DNA of 12,158 bases from Candidatus Latescibacterota bacterium (GTDB lineage: Bacteria > JAAXHH01 > JACQVL01): contig JACQVL010000164.1 in NCBI GenBank assembly GCA_016209865.1, positions 1 through 12,158 on the forward strand. Reading direction: 5' to 3'. Below, piece by piece: positions 1-7,600 of the stretch. Made by a program: the position numbers and the translations under genes. Numbering within the stretch: the first letter of the stretch is position 1; each line of letters opens with the position of its first letter. Under the pieces are notes generated by a model. The model worked only from the letters and a program-made list of their open reading frames with translations. It did no database searches and was not told the origin of the DNA.

Positions 1-585
1 ACGCCGGGCGGGGAGCCGCCGCCCGGGCCAGGGCACGACATCCGGAGCCTGGGCGCGTCAGCCGACCTGGCGTCCATCGCCGGAGAACCCGTCCCCGTGC
101 CCGATCATCTCGCCGACCCCCAGACCACCTTAGCCACCCAGGAACAACTCAAACAGGGAGAGATCTCCCCGATCGTCACCGAGGAAACACCGTCGGAGAA
201 GGTCGGCATGGGCGGGACGGGCGGCGGCGGCAGTGGGATGAGCGGCGCCGGGGGCGGCCCAGGGAGCGGCGGAGGCGGCGGCGGGGGGGATGGCCCGCCG
301 GGCACCTGGCGGTACGACACCCCCCCCAACCCGCGCCGCCTGATCACCTCCGTCCAGCCGAAATCCCTGCGCGACATCGAGGGCACGGTGAAGTTCCGCC
401 TCCTCATCGACGAGTTCGGCACCGTCATCGACGCGATCATCCTGGAGTCCTCCGGCCACCGGGTCCTGGATGACCTCGCCCAGGAGGCGGTCCGGAAGTC
501 CACCTTCAACCCGGCGACGTTCCGAGGCCGGACGGTGAAAGCGTGGATTACGTTCGGCTACGGGTTTAAGGTCGCGAAACGGTAG
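1..585 (+). CDS. TonB-family protein, C-terminal part (5' end outside window)
   Basis: The reading frame is open from the first base, so this is the 3' part of a longer gene. The first internal start-like codon (GTG at 97) has no convincing ribosome site and is not needed. The visible protein has a low-complexity stretch very rich in Gly, with some Pro and Ser, encoded at about 208-305. A TonB C-terminal-type domain follows (about 330-582), with the family pattern of a 'G.V..R..ID..G.V..A.I..SSG...LD..A..A' core and a basic C-terminus. In this family the domain contacts the TonB box and plug of outer-membrane receptors and transmits proton-motive force from ExbB/ExbD. A Gly-rich rather than Pro/Lys-rich spacer is unusual for classical TonB and fits the diverged TonB-family proteins of environmental bacteria. 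The membrane anchor is not in view, so it could also be an AgmX-like or periplasmic TonB-domain protein. Confidence 0.8.
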   Translation, partial: TPGGEPPPGPGHDIRSLGASADLASIAGEPVPVPDHLADPQTTLATQEQLKQGEISPIVTEETPSEKVGMGGTGGGGSGMSGAGGGPGSGGGGGGGDGPPGTWRYDTPPNPRRLITSVQPKSLRDIEGTVKFRLLIDEFGTVIDAIILESSGHRVLDDLAQEAVRKSTFNPATFRGRTVKAWITFGYGFKVAKR

Positions 586-647
586 CCTTCCCCTTGTCGT
601 TCCGCCTTCCCTGCTCTCCTGCTCCTTCTCCCTACGCTATCCTTGCA

Positions 648-672
648 GTCATTCCCGCGAAATCGGGAATCC
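648..672 (+). repeat. ATTCCC-N8-GGGAAT palindromic dispersed repeat, copy 1
   Basis: The core at 651-670 reads ATTCCCGCGAAATCGGGAAT. With its flanks (GTC before, CC after) it matches the copy at 7648-7672, read on the opposite strand, in 24 of 25 positions. This is the common proteobacterial-type repeat (dRS3-like ATTCCC-N8-GGGAAT) whose accidental translation gives 'VIPAKAGIQ' or 'SRESGNP' peptides. It lies 24 bp upstream of the -24 element of the usp-fhs promoter. Confidence 0.85.
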
Positions 673-693
673 ATCTCTCGACATTCCACTGTC

Positions 694-710
694 TTGGCAT
701 AGTTGTTGCA
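694..710 (+). promoter_or_regulatory. Sigma-54 (-24/-12) promoter of usp-fhs
   Basis: The sequence TGGCATAGTTGTTGCA (695-710), preceded by T, matches the RpoN consensus YTGGCACGRNNNTTGCW except at two positions (C to T and G to A after TGGCA). The GG (696-697) and GC (708-709) dinucleotides have the obligatory spacing. The predicted transcription start is near 721, giving a leader of about 86 nt before the usp start at 807. This implies that an enhancer-binding ATPase is required, and one is encoded downstream at 3540-4901. Confidence 0.8.
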
Positions 711-806
711 GTGATTCTTGTAGGGGCATGATGGACGGTGTCTCGCCCCGGGCGATTGAGGAACGGGTGACATGCTGTTGAATCTTCTTTCAACGAGGTG
801 CAATTC

Positions 807-1601
807 ATGATCCGGACGATGCTGATTCCTGTCGAAGATGGCGTCCATGGGGTGGTCGCCTATGAGCATCTCTGGCGGTTCGCCGCCCTCTATCAGGCGC
901 GGGTGTATGGCGTCCGCGTGATCGACCCGGCCGCGGTCGAGTCCGGGCTGCACGAGACGGCGGAGGCTCAAGGCCTGCTCGAAGAGGATGCCCGGCAGCG
1001 GCTGGCGGAGTTCGAGACGCTCTGCCAGACACGGGGACACCGGAGCAAGGCTGAGTTGATCATCGGGAATTTTGTCGAGGAGGTCGTCGCCAGCAGCCAG
1101 AAAGCCGACTTCCTGATCATCGGGGAAGCCGTCTCGGCACGAGGGGACAAGGACCGCCCGCGTGTGGAGGTCGTTCACCAGGTACTTCGCAAAGTGGCCA
1201 AACCCACCCTGATCGCCCGCAAGGGGTATGAACAGTTGAGACGGATTCTGGTGGGGTATGACGGGAGCGAGAAAGGGGGGCATGCGCTGCAACTCGCTGC
1301 GGATATGGCTGAGCGGACATCTGCCAGGCTGACGGTGGTGGCCGCGTGCGAGACCGCCCAGCAGGGCGCGCCTCTGGTCGATTGGGCGACCGCCTACCTG
1401 GAAAGCTACCGGCTCTCGTGGAAGCCAGTGTTGCTGGAGACAACCCCGAATGAGGCGATCACGCAGACCGCGCACGATGAAGGGGCGGACCTGGTCATCA
1501 TCGGTTCCCACGGGAAGAGCCGTCTGCATGAACTGGCGTTCGGGAGCACGACGAACCATGTGCTCGAATACGTGCGTGCATCGATCCTGATCTACCGATA
1601 A
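807..1601 (+). CDS. Tandem universal stress protein (two Usp domains)
   Basis: A 264-residue cytoplasmic protein with two alpha/beta Usp domains (about 1-138 and 145-264). The second domain keeps the nucleotide-binding set: D152 in 'VGYDGS' and the G-2x-G-9x-G-S motif at 233-247 (GSHGKSRLHELAFGS), so ATP binding is expected there. The first domain lacks this motif (GEAVSARG at the equivalent place) and is probably structural or non-binding. I chose ATG 807 because GAGG (795-798) sits 8 nt upstream. A GTG at 798 in the same frame overlaps that ribosome site and is unlikely. The gene is the first of a pair with fhs (16-nt gap) behind a sigma-54 promoter. Usp proteins of this kind bind ATP or AMP and are induced by starvation, hypoxia or respiratory stress; the actual ligand here is unknown. 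Confidence 0.93.
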   Translation: MIRTMLIPVEDGVHGVVAYEHLWRFAALYQARVYGVRVIDPAAVESGLHETAEAQGLLEEDARQRLAEFETLCQTRGHRSKAELIIGNFVEEVVASSQKADFLIIGEAVSARGDKDRPRVEVVHQVLRKVAKPTLIARKGYEQLRRILVGYDGSEKGGHALQLAADMAERTSARLTVVAACETAQQGAPLVDWATAYLESYRLSWKPVLLETTPNEAITQTAHDEGADLVIIGSHGKSRLHELAFGSTTNHVLEYVRASILIYR

Positions 1602-1617
1602 GAAAGGAGCATGGTGC

Positions 1618-3312
1618 ATGGTGTCAGACCTGGAGATCGCCCAACGCGCGACGCTGCGTCCGATCCTGGCGATCGCGGAAGAACTGGGCTTGCGGAGTGA
1701 GGAAGTCGAGCTGTACGGCCGGTATAAAGCGAAAATTCCTCTCGACACGCTGGAACGGCTGAAAGACCGGCCATCCGGGAAATACATCATCGTCACGGCC
1801 ATCACCCCGACGCCGTTAGGCGAGGGGAAGACGGTGACGACGGTTGGGCTGACGCAGGGCCTCCGGAAGGCCGGAAAACGGGCGACCGCGGTCATCCGGC
1901 AGCCGTCGTTAGGCCCGGTGTTCGGGATCAAAGGGGGCGCGGCGGGCGGGGGATACGCCCAGGTCGTGCCGATGGAAGACCTGAACCTCCACTTCACCGG
2001 CGACTTTCATGCGGTCTCCCTGGCTCATAATCTCCTCGCAGCGATGGTCGATGCCCACCTGATGCACGGGAACGCCCTCGACCTCGACCCTTCGACGATC
2101 ACCTGGACACGAGTCCTGGACGTCCTCGACCGATCCCTGCGCCATATCGTCATCGGACTGGGCGGCCGCCAGAACGGGATTCCCCGCGAAGCCTCGTTCG
2201 ATATCACCGCCGCGTCCGAAGTGATGGCCATCCTCGGCCTGACGACCGGGCTGAACGACCTGCGGGAGAGACTGGGGCGGATCGTGGTCGGGCTGAACCG
2301 GGCCGGAAAGCCGGTGACGGCGGACATGCTCCAGGCGGCGGGCGCGATGGCGGTCCTCCTGAAAGACGCCATCAAGCCCAACCTCATCCAGACGTTAGAG
2401 GGCGGGCCTGCACTCGTCCATGCCGGGCCGTTCGGCAACATCGCGCACGGGTGCAGCTCCATCTTAGCCGACCGGCTGGCGCTCCGGCTGAGCGAGTACG
2501 TGGTGACGGAGAGCGGGTTCGGGGCCGACCTCGGGTTCGAGAAGTTCTGCGACATCAAATGCCGGACGAGCGGGCTGATGCCGGATGCCGCGGTCATCGT
2601 CTGCACCGTCCGCTCGCTCAAGGCGCACAGCGGCCTGTACCACATCATCCCGGGGAAACCGCTCGATCCTGGCCTCACCAGGGAGAACGTGGAGGCCATC
2701 CAGGCCGGGGGAACGAACTTAACGAAACAGATCGAGAACGTCCGGCTGTTCGGCGTCCCGGTCGTCGTCGCCATCAACCGGTTCGAGACGGACACGGACC
2801 GGGAGATTGCGGTGATCCAGCGGCTGGCGCACGACGCGGGAGCGACTGACGTGGCGGTGAGCGACGTCTGGGCGCGCGGCGGGGACGGTGGGATCGACCT
2901 GGCGAACGCGGTCGTCCGGGCCGCCAGCCAGCCGCACGACTTCCGGTTCCTCTACCCCCTCGACGCGACGATCCAACAGAAGATCGAGACGATCGCCAGC
3001 CGGGTCTACGGGGCGGAACGCGTCCACTACGAACCCGACGCGAAGAAGAAAATCCGGCTCTACCAGAAACTCGGTCTCGACCGACTGCCCGTCTGCATGG
3101 CCAAGACCCAGTATTCGTTGTCGCACGACCCGGCGCTCAAAGGACGGCCATCCGGCTACGTGCTGCCGGTCATCGACATCCGCGCGTCTGTCGGCGCCGG
3201 GTTCCTCTACCCGATCTGCGGCGAGATCATGACGATGCCCGGACTCCCCTCTGTCCCGGCCGCGACGAAGATCGACCTGGACGCGGACGGCCGGGTTGTG
3301 GGGCTGTTTTGA
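1618..3312 (+). CDS. fhs: Formate-tetrahydrofolate ligase (10-formyl-THF synthetase)
   Basis: A 564-residue enzyme of typical family length. It catalyses formate + THF + ATP to 10-formyl-THF + ADP + phosphate; in the reverse direction it can release formate and make ATP. The P-loop TPTPLGEGKT lies at 63-72. Family signature 1 (GIKGGAAGGGY) is at 103-113, followed by 'PMEDLNLHFTGD'. Family signature 2 is recognisable but diverged (VCTVRSLKAHSG, where Ala/Gly-Leu-Lys-x-Asn/His-Gly-Gly is usual). The start ATG 1618 has AAAGGAG (1604-1609) 8 nt upstream; an ATG at 1611 is out of frame. The gene is spaced only 16 nt from usp and is surely cotranscribed with it. The enzyme feeds the folate C1 pool for purines, fMet and serine, or forms part of a Wood-Ljungdahl methyl branch or a reductive glycine route. 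No folD or other pathway gene is in view to decide between these. Confidence 0.97.
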   Translation: MVSDLEIAQRATLRPILAIAEELGLRSEEVELYGRYKAKIPLDTLERLKDRPSGKYIIVTAITPTPLGEGKTVTTVGLTQGLRKAGKRATAVIRQPSLGPVFGIKGGAAGGGYAQVVPMEDLNLHFTGDFHAVSLAHNLLAAMVDAHLMHGNALDLDPSTITWTRVLDVLDRSLRHIVIGLGGRQNGIPREASFDITAASEVMAILGLTTGLNDLRERLGRIVVGLNRAGKPVTADMLQAAGAMAVLLKDAIKPNLIQTLEGGPALVHAGPFGNIAHGCSSILADRLALRLSEYVVTESGFGADLGFEKFCDIKCRTSGLMPDAAVIVCTVRSLKAHSGLYHIIPGKPLDPGLTRENVEAIQAGGTNLTKQIENVRLFGVPVVVAINRFETDTDREIAVIQRLAHDAGATDVAVSDVWARGGDGGIDLANAVVRAASQPHDFRFLYPLDATIQQKIETIASRVYGAERVHYEPDAKKKIRLYQKLGLDRLPVCMAKTQYSLSHDPALKGRPSGYVLPVIDIRASVGAGFLYPICGEIMTMPGLPSVPAATKIDLDADGRVVGLF

Positions 3313-3314
3313 TC

Positions 3315-3328
3315 GGTGGTCGGTAGTC
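3315..3328 (+). repeat. Heptamer tandem repeat at the fhs stop codon
   Basis: Two head-to-tail heptamers, GGTGGTC and GGTAGTC, begin 2 nt after the fhs stop. Related heptamers follow the stop codons of the response regulator (4905-4922) and the CoA-transferase (9375-9387). Confidence 0.75.
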
Positions 3329-3374
3329 ACCAGAAATACCCTTGCCTGTCTGGAGAAAACGTGTACATTGGACA

Positions 3375-3509
3375 CAGTGACGAGTGACGAGTAAGTCTCA
3401 TTCTCTGAAACAGGGGGGTATGGTTGTCCTTCCCGTGAAGAAGATGGAAGGAGCCATCATTTGCTCTTGCTAACTCGTCACTCGCCACTCGTCACTCGTC
3501 ACTGTTTTT
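3375..3509 (+). terminator. 18-bp perfect inverted repeat plus T5 between fhs and the response regulator
   Basis: CAGTGACGAGTGACGAGT (3375-3392) is exactly complementary to 3487-3504, which is immediately followed by TTTTT (3505-3509). Both arms are built from GTGACGA heptamers; the right arm has an extra degenerate unit (from 3474). The 94-nt loop is long for an intrinsic terminator, so it could instead be an attenuator, a cruciform or simply an inverted repeat cluster. It ends 30 nt before the regulator start and therefore separates usp-fhs from the regulator gene. No strong sigma-70 or sigma-54 promoter is evident in 3313-3539. Confidence 0.5.
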
Positions 3510-3539
3510 CTATCCCACTGCGAGGAGGCGCTCATTCCT

Positions 3540-4901
3540 ATGCCGCACGACACCGCCCCCAGCATTCTGATCGCTGACGATGAACCGGAGATTCGGGAGG
3601 CACTCGCCCGGATCGTCAAGAAACAAGGACTGACCCCGCGGTTCGCCGCAGACGGCCGGGAGGCCCTCGACATCCTGCAATCGTCCCACGTCGACGTCTT
3701 GCTGGCCGACCTCCGGATGCCTCGGATGGATGGCCTCGAACTGCTGAAGGCGACGAAGACGATCAAACCGGACGTCGAGGTGATTCTGCTCACCGGGCAT
3801 GGGAGCGTCGAGGATGCGGTCGAGGCCATCAAGGCGGGGGCGTACGATTTCATCTCGAAACCCCCGCGCAAAGCGCTGATCGAGAAAGTCATCGCACGAG
3901 CGGTGGAGAAACGCCTGCTCGCCCTGGAAAATCAGCGCCTCCGGGAACAACTCGACGCGTTCCAGAGCGGGCAGACGATCATCGGGACGAGCCCGACGAT
4001 GAAGAAGATCATGGATACCGTCCGCCAGGTCGCGTCGAGTGCGGCCACCGTGCTCATCCAGGGAGAGAGTGGAACGGGGAAGGAGCGGATCGCGGACGCG
4101 ATCCATGCGTACAGCGCGCGCAAGAACGCCTCGTTCATCAAAGTGAACTGCGCCGCGCTGCCGGAAACCCTGCTCGAAGCGGAACTCTTCGGCCATGAAA
4201 AGGGGGCGTTCACCGGCGCGTCCACCCGGCGCATCGGCCGGTTCGAATCCGCCCATCAGGGCACCCTCCTCCTGGATGAGGTCAGCGAGATGAGCCTGGC
4301 GATGCAGGTGAAGCTCCTCCGGGTCCTGCAAGAAGGGGAGTTCGAGCGTCTGGGGAGCACGAAAACCATCCAGGTGGACGTCCGGCTGATCGCGGCGACC
4401 AACACCCACCTCCCCGACCTGGTGAAGACAGGCAAGTTTCGGGAAGACCTGTTCTACCGGCTGAACGTCATCACCCTGACGATTCCTCCGTTGCGTGACC
4501 GGCCCGAAGACACCCCGCTCCTCGCGCATCACTTCCTCCGCCTGTACGCCCGGAAGAACGAGAAGCCGGTCGAACGCATCTCCGAACAGACGATGGATCA
4601 CCTGATCCGGTATCCCTGGCCGGGCAACGTCCGCGAACTGGAGAACGTGATCGAGCGGGCGGTGGTGATGAGTACCTCGTCGGAGATCACCCCGGATGAC
4701 CTGCCCGGATCGATCACACAGACCGCCAGCCGGACAAAGCACTTGATGATTCCGATCGGCACTCCCCTCCCGGAGATCGAAGCCCAGGTCATTCGCGCGA
4801 CCCTGGAGTACGTCGGCGGGAACAAGAACGTCGCTGCCGGACTGTTGGGGATCGCCAGCCGGACGATCTACCGGAAATTGGACAAGTCGAACGGGTCGTG
4901 A
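3540..4901 (+). CDS. NtrC-family sigma-54-dependent response regulator
   Basis: A 453-residue protein with three domains. The receiver (1-120) has the acidic pocket D13/D14, phospho-acceptor D57, T85 and K107. The AAA+ sigma-54 interaction domain (about 147-380) has Walker A GESGTGKE (175-182), an intact GAFTGA loop (222-227) that contacts sigma-54, Walker B GTLLLDE (241-247) and the arginine-finger region FREDLFYRLNV (300-310). A Fis-type helix-turn-helix lies at about 415-448 (NKNVAAGLLGIASRTIYRKL). All residues needed for phosphorylation, ATP hydrolysis and promoter opening are present. ATG 3540 is served by GAGGAGG at 3522-3528 (11-nt spacing, slightly long). Its gene converges with the PAS histidine kinase gene; the stop codons are 39 nt apart. 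Likely targets are the three sigma-54 promoters in this window; that link is inference. Closest general types are NtrC, ZraR and AtoC, and a specific name is not justified. Confidence 0.95.
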   Translation: MPHDTAPSILIADDEPEIREALARIVKKQGLTPRFAADGREALDILQSSHVDVLLADLRMPRMDGLELLKATKTIKPDVEVILLTGHGSVEDAVEAIKAGAYDFISKPPRKALIEKVIARAVEKRLLALENQRLREQLDAFQSGQTIIGTSPTMKKIMDTVRQVASSAATVLIQGESGTGKERIADAIHAYSARKNASFIKVNCAALPETLLEAELFGHEKGAFTGASTRRIGRFESAHQGTLLLDEVSEMSLAMQVKLLRVLQEGEFERLGSTKTIQVDVRLIAATNTHLPDLVKTGKFREDLFYRLNVITLTIPPLRDRPEDTPLLAHHFLRLYARKNEKPVERISEQTMDHLIRYPWPGNVRELENVIERAVVMSTSSEITPDDLPGSITQTASRTKHLMIPIGTPLPEIEAQVIRATLEYVGGNKNVAAGLLGIASRTIYRKLDKSNGS

Positions 4902-4904
4902 GCC

Positions 4905-4922
4905 GGTGGTCGGTGGTCGGTC
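4905..4922 (+). repeat. Heptamer tandem repeat between convergent regulator and kinase genes
   Basis: GGTGGTC GGTGGTC GGTC starts 3 nt after the regulator stop. It occupies nearly half of the 39-bp convergent spacer. It is the same heptamer as at 3315 and 9381. Confidence 0.8.
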
Positions 4923-4940
4923 AAGTGGAGCGCAACCGTC

Positions 4941-6077
4941 TTACGCGCCATGCTCCTCCGCCAGGGGTAACCGAATCGTCACGGTCGTGCCCACGCCTCC
5001 GGCGCTCTCCAGGCTGATGCTCCCCCGGTGTTCCTGGATGACCTGCTGGGCGTACGTGAGGCCGAGTCCCGTCCCCATCGCCTTCGTCGTGTAGAATGGC
5101 TGGAAGACCTGGTCGAGGTGCTCCGACGAAATCCCCACCCCGGTATCCTGGAACCGGACCTCCGCGCACTGCTCCCGATGTGACGCTTCGACGCGCAACT
5201 CCCCGCCTTCTGACATCGCCTGGAACGCGTTACGGACGACGTTCAGGATCGCCTGTCTGGCCTGCTGTTCGTCGATGAGCACGCGGAGCGGGGCATCCGG
5301 GAATTGCCGGATGAGATGAATCCCCTGACCCGTCGCTTCGCGTTCGATAAAACGGCACACGTCCATCAGCAGCCAGGTCAAGGAGTACACCGTTTTGTCC
5401 TGCCGGGGCATGTGCGCGAAGTGGAGGTATTCCTCGATCACCAGGTTGAGGCGGTCGATCTCTGACAGGATCGTCGTGAACAGTCCTTTCACGTCATCCC
5501 GCGCGCCCACGTCGCTGCGCTTTACCTCATCCGCCAGTAGCTCGACGTTGAGGCCGATCGAGCTGAGTGGGTTTCTGATCTCGTGGGCGACCTGTGCCGC
5601 CATCTTGCCGATCGTCGCCATGCGTTCGGATTGCAGCAGTTGATCGCGCATCCGTTCCTGCTCAGTGATATCACGGATGATGGCCAGACTCCCGATGAGA
5701 CGCCCGTCGTCGTCCCGGATGGCGCTGCGCGTGAGGTCGATGGTGATGTGCTGGCCACTCTTGGTCACCCGCTGCGTCCGGTAATGCGTGAGGTAGCCGT
5801 GCGTTTCGACCTCGCGCTGAATTTGCTCCAGTTCTCCGCTGGCGAGATGCTCTGGTGGGAGGAGCCGGTGGAACGTCTGTCCGATCATCTCGTCAGCAGT
5901 ATACCCGTAGATCAACTCCGCGCCGTGATTCCACTCCTGGATGACGTTCCCGGTATCTATCACGATGATCGCGTCCGCGGAATTCTGCAGGATCGTCGCA
6001 AAATACCGGTCTTGCTCCTGCAGTCTCGCTTCCAGTCGTTCTCGTTGCGTTCGTTCGACCAGCTCCTGCTCCGACAT
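4941..6077 (-). CDS. Soluble PAS-domain sensor histidine kinase (NtrB-like)
   Basis: A 378-residue protein with no membrane segment. A short charged helical leader (1-24) precedes a PAS domain (about 25-138, ending 'AIIRDITE'). The HisKA domain has the H-box AHEIRNPL with phospho-acceptor H165. The HATPase domain has the N-box around N279/N283, G1 DTGVGI (311-316), F-box PFYTTK (327-332) and G2 GTGLGL (335-340). It is therefore a cytoplasmic sensor, probably of a small ligand, a redox cofactor or a partner protein, since no heme- or flavin-binding signature is obvious in the PAS domain. I chose ATG 6077 because AAGGGG (6087-6092) is 9 nt away; ATG 6086, three codons earlier, abuts that site. 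A further in-frame extension to 6326 has a non-protein-like Arg/Ser/Pro composition and is excluded because it overlaps the 69-residue gene upstream. It is the presumed partner of the regulator at 3540-4901. Confidence 0.95.
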   Translation of the reverse strand: MSEQELVERTQRERLEARLQEQDRYFATILQNSADAIIVIDTGNVIQEWNHGAELIYGYTADEMIGQTFHRLLPPEHLASGELEQIQREVETHGYLTHYRTQRVTKSGQHITIDLTRSAIRDDDGRLIGSLAIIRDITEQERMRDQLLQSERMATIGKMAAQVAHEIRNPLSSIGLNVELLADEVKRSDVGARDDVKGLFTTILSEIDRLNLVIEEYLHFAHMPRQDKTVYSLTWLLMDVCRFIEREATGQGIHLIRQFPDAPLRVLIDEQQARQAILNVVRNAFQAMSEGGELRVEASHREQCAEVRFQDTGVGISSEHLDQVFQPFYTTKAMGTGLGLTYAQQVIQEHRGSISLESAGGVGTTVTIRLPLAEEHGA

Positions 6078-6090
6078 ATCGGACATCCCC

Positions 6091-6300
6091 TTACTCGTCG
6101 AACCACGGCTCCTGCGCGTCTTCGGCCTGGCGGCAGTCGTCGCCGGACAAGCGACAGCGACGCTTGACGCATTCCGCATCCGCACCGAGGCACTGATACG
6201 TCCGAACCGGGAAGTCGGTGGCATCCCGCTCGAGGATCTCCAGGGTCGTCCACTTCTCCCGGAGATAGCAATAGAGGAGCCGAACAGATTGGGTGGCCAT
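6091..6300 (-). CDS. Small Cys-rich hypothetical protein (69 aa)
   Basis: I do not recognise a family. ATG 6300 has an excellent ribosome site, GAAGGAGG (6306-6313), 5 nt upstream. The stop lies 4 to 13 nt before the kinase start, indicating translational coupling. The protein is hydrophilic. Its C-terminal half has four cysteines with symmetrical spacing CX6CX4CX6C (C37, C44, C49, C56), plus C11 near the N-terminus. The end is acidic (AEDAQEPWFDE). There is no signal peptide or membrane helix. The spacing would suit binding of a metal or Fe-S cluster, or disulfide chemistry, but this is not a motif I can name. Its place between ald and the sensor kinase makes a role as an accessory sensor or kinase modulator plausible; that is inference. 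Confidence 0.75.
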   Translation of the reverse strand: MATQSVRLLYCYLREKWTTLEILERDATDFPVRTYQCLGADAECVKRRCRLSGDDCRQAEDAQEPWFDE

Positions 6301-6317
6301 GGCAGCCTCCTTCTTCT

Positions 6318-6345
6318 ATTTCCCATTTCCCATTTTCTATTCTCT
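6318..6345. repeat. ATTTCCC heptamer repeat between ald and the 69-aa gene
   Basis: Two exact ATTTCCC units (6318-6331) are followed by two degenerate units (ATTTTCT, ATTCTCT). They fill most of the 44-nt spacer and touch the ald stop codon. On the coding (minus) strand the array reads GGGAAAT and precedes the ribosome site of the small gene. The sequence differs from the other heptamers here, but the period is the same. Confidence 0.75.
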
Positions 6346-7460
6346 CACAGGACCTCGCTCAGTGTCCTGGCCTTCCGTCCATGCGCTAAGGCGACGGCTT
6401 CGTTCGTCAACGCCCCGGAGCAGATGTTGATGCCTTTGGCAAAGCCGGGGTCCTGGATCGTCGTCTGAACAAGGCCGGAGGCGGCCACCCGCGTGATCGC
6501 GCTCAGGGCGCTGTTCGTCAGGGCGTGCGTCGCCGTCCGGGCGACCTTGCTCGGGATGTTGGGGACGCAGTAGTGAATGACCCCTTCCTCGATGAAGGTC
6601 GGGGCGGAGTGATGCGTCGGATGGCTGGTCTCGACGCACCCGCCCTGATCGACCGCGATGTCGATGATGACGGATTTGGGCTTCATCGTCCGCACCATCT
6701 CCCGCGTGACCAGATGGGGAGCGCGCGCGCCGTGGACGAGCACCGCGCCGATCAGGACATCCGCGTAACTCGCCGCGCGGGCGATCGTGTAGTCATTCGC
6801 CATCATCGTCATCACCCGTCCGTCGAAGAACCGGTCGAGCCGCTGGAGCACCCGCAGGTCGTGGTCGAGGACGGTCACATGCACGCCGAGACCGACGAAC
6901 GCCCGCGCGGCGTTCGACCCGACGACGCCTCCTCCCAGGATGACCACCTGCGCAGGCGGCACGCCGGGGACTCCGCTCAGCAGGACACCCTTCCCGCCGT
7001 TCGTGCTGTCCAGCAGACTGGCGGCGATCTGCGGGGTGATGCGCCCGGCGATCTCGCTCGTCGGCAAGAGAACGGGCAGTCGCCCGTCCGGCCCCTCGAT
7101 CGTCTCGTAGGCGATCGCCTCCACCTCGCGCTCGGACAAGGCATCGATCAACTCACGCGGGGCGACCGCCAGGTGCAGGAACCCGAAGAGCATCTGGTTC
7201 CGCTCGATCAACGGGTACTCAGGCGGGGCCGGCGCGGCCACTTTCAGGATCATCTGGGCACGGCTGTACACCTCCTGGGCGGAGTAGACGACCTCAGCGC
7301 CGGCTTTCCGGTACTGCTCGTCCGTGAACCCGCTGGCCGCTCCCGCCTCGGTCTGGACGTACACGCGATGGCCCTGATGGATGAGCGTGACGACGCCCGC
7401 TGGGGCCAGTCCGACGCGGAACTCATCCCGCTGGATCTCTTTCGGTATGCCGATATCCAT
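6345..7460 (-). CDS. ald: Alanine dehydrogenase (NAD-dependent)
   Basis: A 371-residue protein of the usual length for the family. It catalyses L-alanine + NAD+ + H2O to pyruvate + NH4+ + NADH, reversibly. It begins with the family start 'IGIPKEIQRDEFRV'. Catalytic and substrate residues known from Mycobacterium Ald map well: R15, K73, H96 (in GFLHLA) and D271 (DIAVDQGG). The Rossmann motif GGGVVGSNAA lies at 176-185. ATG 7460 has GAGGGGAG about 7 nt upstream on the minus strand. The gene sits behind a sigma-54 promoter (7601-7616) with a leader of about 130 nt that still contains a remnant of a usp gene. The 69-residue protein and histidine kinase genes follow in the same direction. In other bacteria Ald is induced by starvation or hypoxia, and it either recycles NADH by aminating pyruvate or catabolises alanine. 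Confidence 0.96.
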   Translation of the reverse strand: MDIGIPKEIQRDEFRVGLAPAGVVTLIHQGHRVYVQTEAGAASGFTDEQYRKAGAEVVYSAQEVYSRAQMILKVAAPAPPEYPLIERNQMLFGFLHLAVAPRELIDALSEREVEAIAYETIEGPDGRLPVLLPTSEIAGRITPQIAASLLDSTNGGKGVLLSGVPGVPPAQVVILGGGVVGSNAARAFVGLGVHVTVLDHDLRVLQRLDRFFDGRVMTMMANDYTIARAASYADVLIGAVLVHGARAPHLVTREMVRTMKPKSVIIDIAVDQGGCVETSHPTHHSAPTFIEEGVIHYCVPNIPSKVARTATHALTNSALSAITRVAASGLVQTTIQDPGFAKGINICSGALTNEAVALAHGRKARTLSEVL

Positions 7461-7493
7461 AACACGCTCCCCTCTTCGTATCGGGTGATGGCA

Positions 7494-7586
7494 TCACTCA
7501 CGCATCTCCGGCGGTCGAACGGTCAGCACAGGGCAAGGGGCTTTCCGGACGACCCGTTCTGCCGTACTCCCGATGATAATGATTCG
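7494..7586 (-). pseudogene. C-terminal remnant of a universal stress protein gene
   Basis: Read on the minus strand, 7586-7494 encodes about 30 residues ending in a TGA at 7496-7494. They include GSTAERVVRKAPCPVLTVR, the hallmark Usp C-terminus: the GS of the ATP motif, then the last helix and strand. The frame is closed by a stop (about 7595-7593) just upstream, and no N-terminal Usp coding is present, so the first roughly 80 percent of the domain is gone. The fragment differs clearly from the intact usp at 807-1601 (there GSTTNHVLEYVRASILIYR), so it is not a recent copy. It lies in the leader of ald, 33 nt upstream of the ald start. This suggests an ancestral usp-ald operon that parallels usp-fhs. 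Confidence 0.7.
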
Positions 7587-7600
7587 TACCCTTCACTCTG

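Larger units (their letters stand above)
586..806. other. Intergenic leader of usp-fhs
   Basis: This 221-bp gap holds a palindromic dispersed repeat (648-672), a sigma-54 promoter (694-710) and an untranslated leader of about 86 nt. An imperfect dyad GACA-N6-TGTC (680-693) abuts the -24 element. No additional coding sequence is supported. Apparent minus-strand coding through the palindrome (SRFRGND) is the usual translation artefact of this repeat. Confidence 0.7.

Noticed and set aside
769-779. Near-match GACATGCTGTT downstream of the usp-fhs transcription start
   Set aside because: One half-site base is wrong, it is single, and its position about 50 nt after the start does not suit an activator site.
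558-1997. Long minus-strand frame (479 codons) across usp and the start of fhs
   Set aside because: It is a shadow of two clearly recognisable plus-strand genes, has no ribosome site or domain, and includes the repeat-derived peptide SRFRGND.
3510-4742. 410-codon minus-strand frame opposite the response regulator
   Set aside because: Antisense shadow of a gene with complete receiver, AAA+ and Fis motifs; the composition is Arg/Asp/Leu-rich as expected from high-GC codon complement.
6078-6326. N-terminal extension of the histidine kinase to 6326
   Set aside because: The extra residues are Arg/Ser/Pro-rich without domain features and overlap the Cys-rich gene, which has an excellent ribosome site; the kinase start at 6077 (or 6086) is served by AAGGGG.
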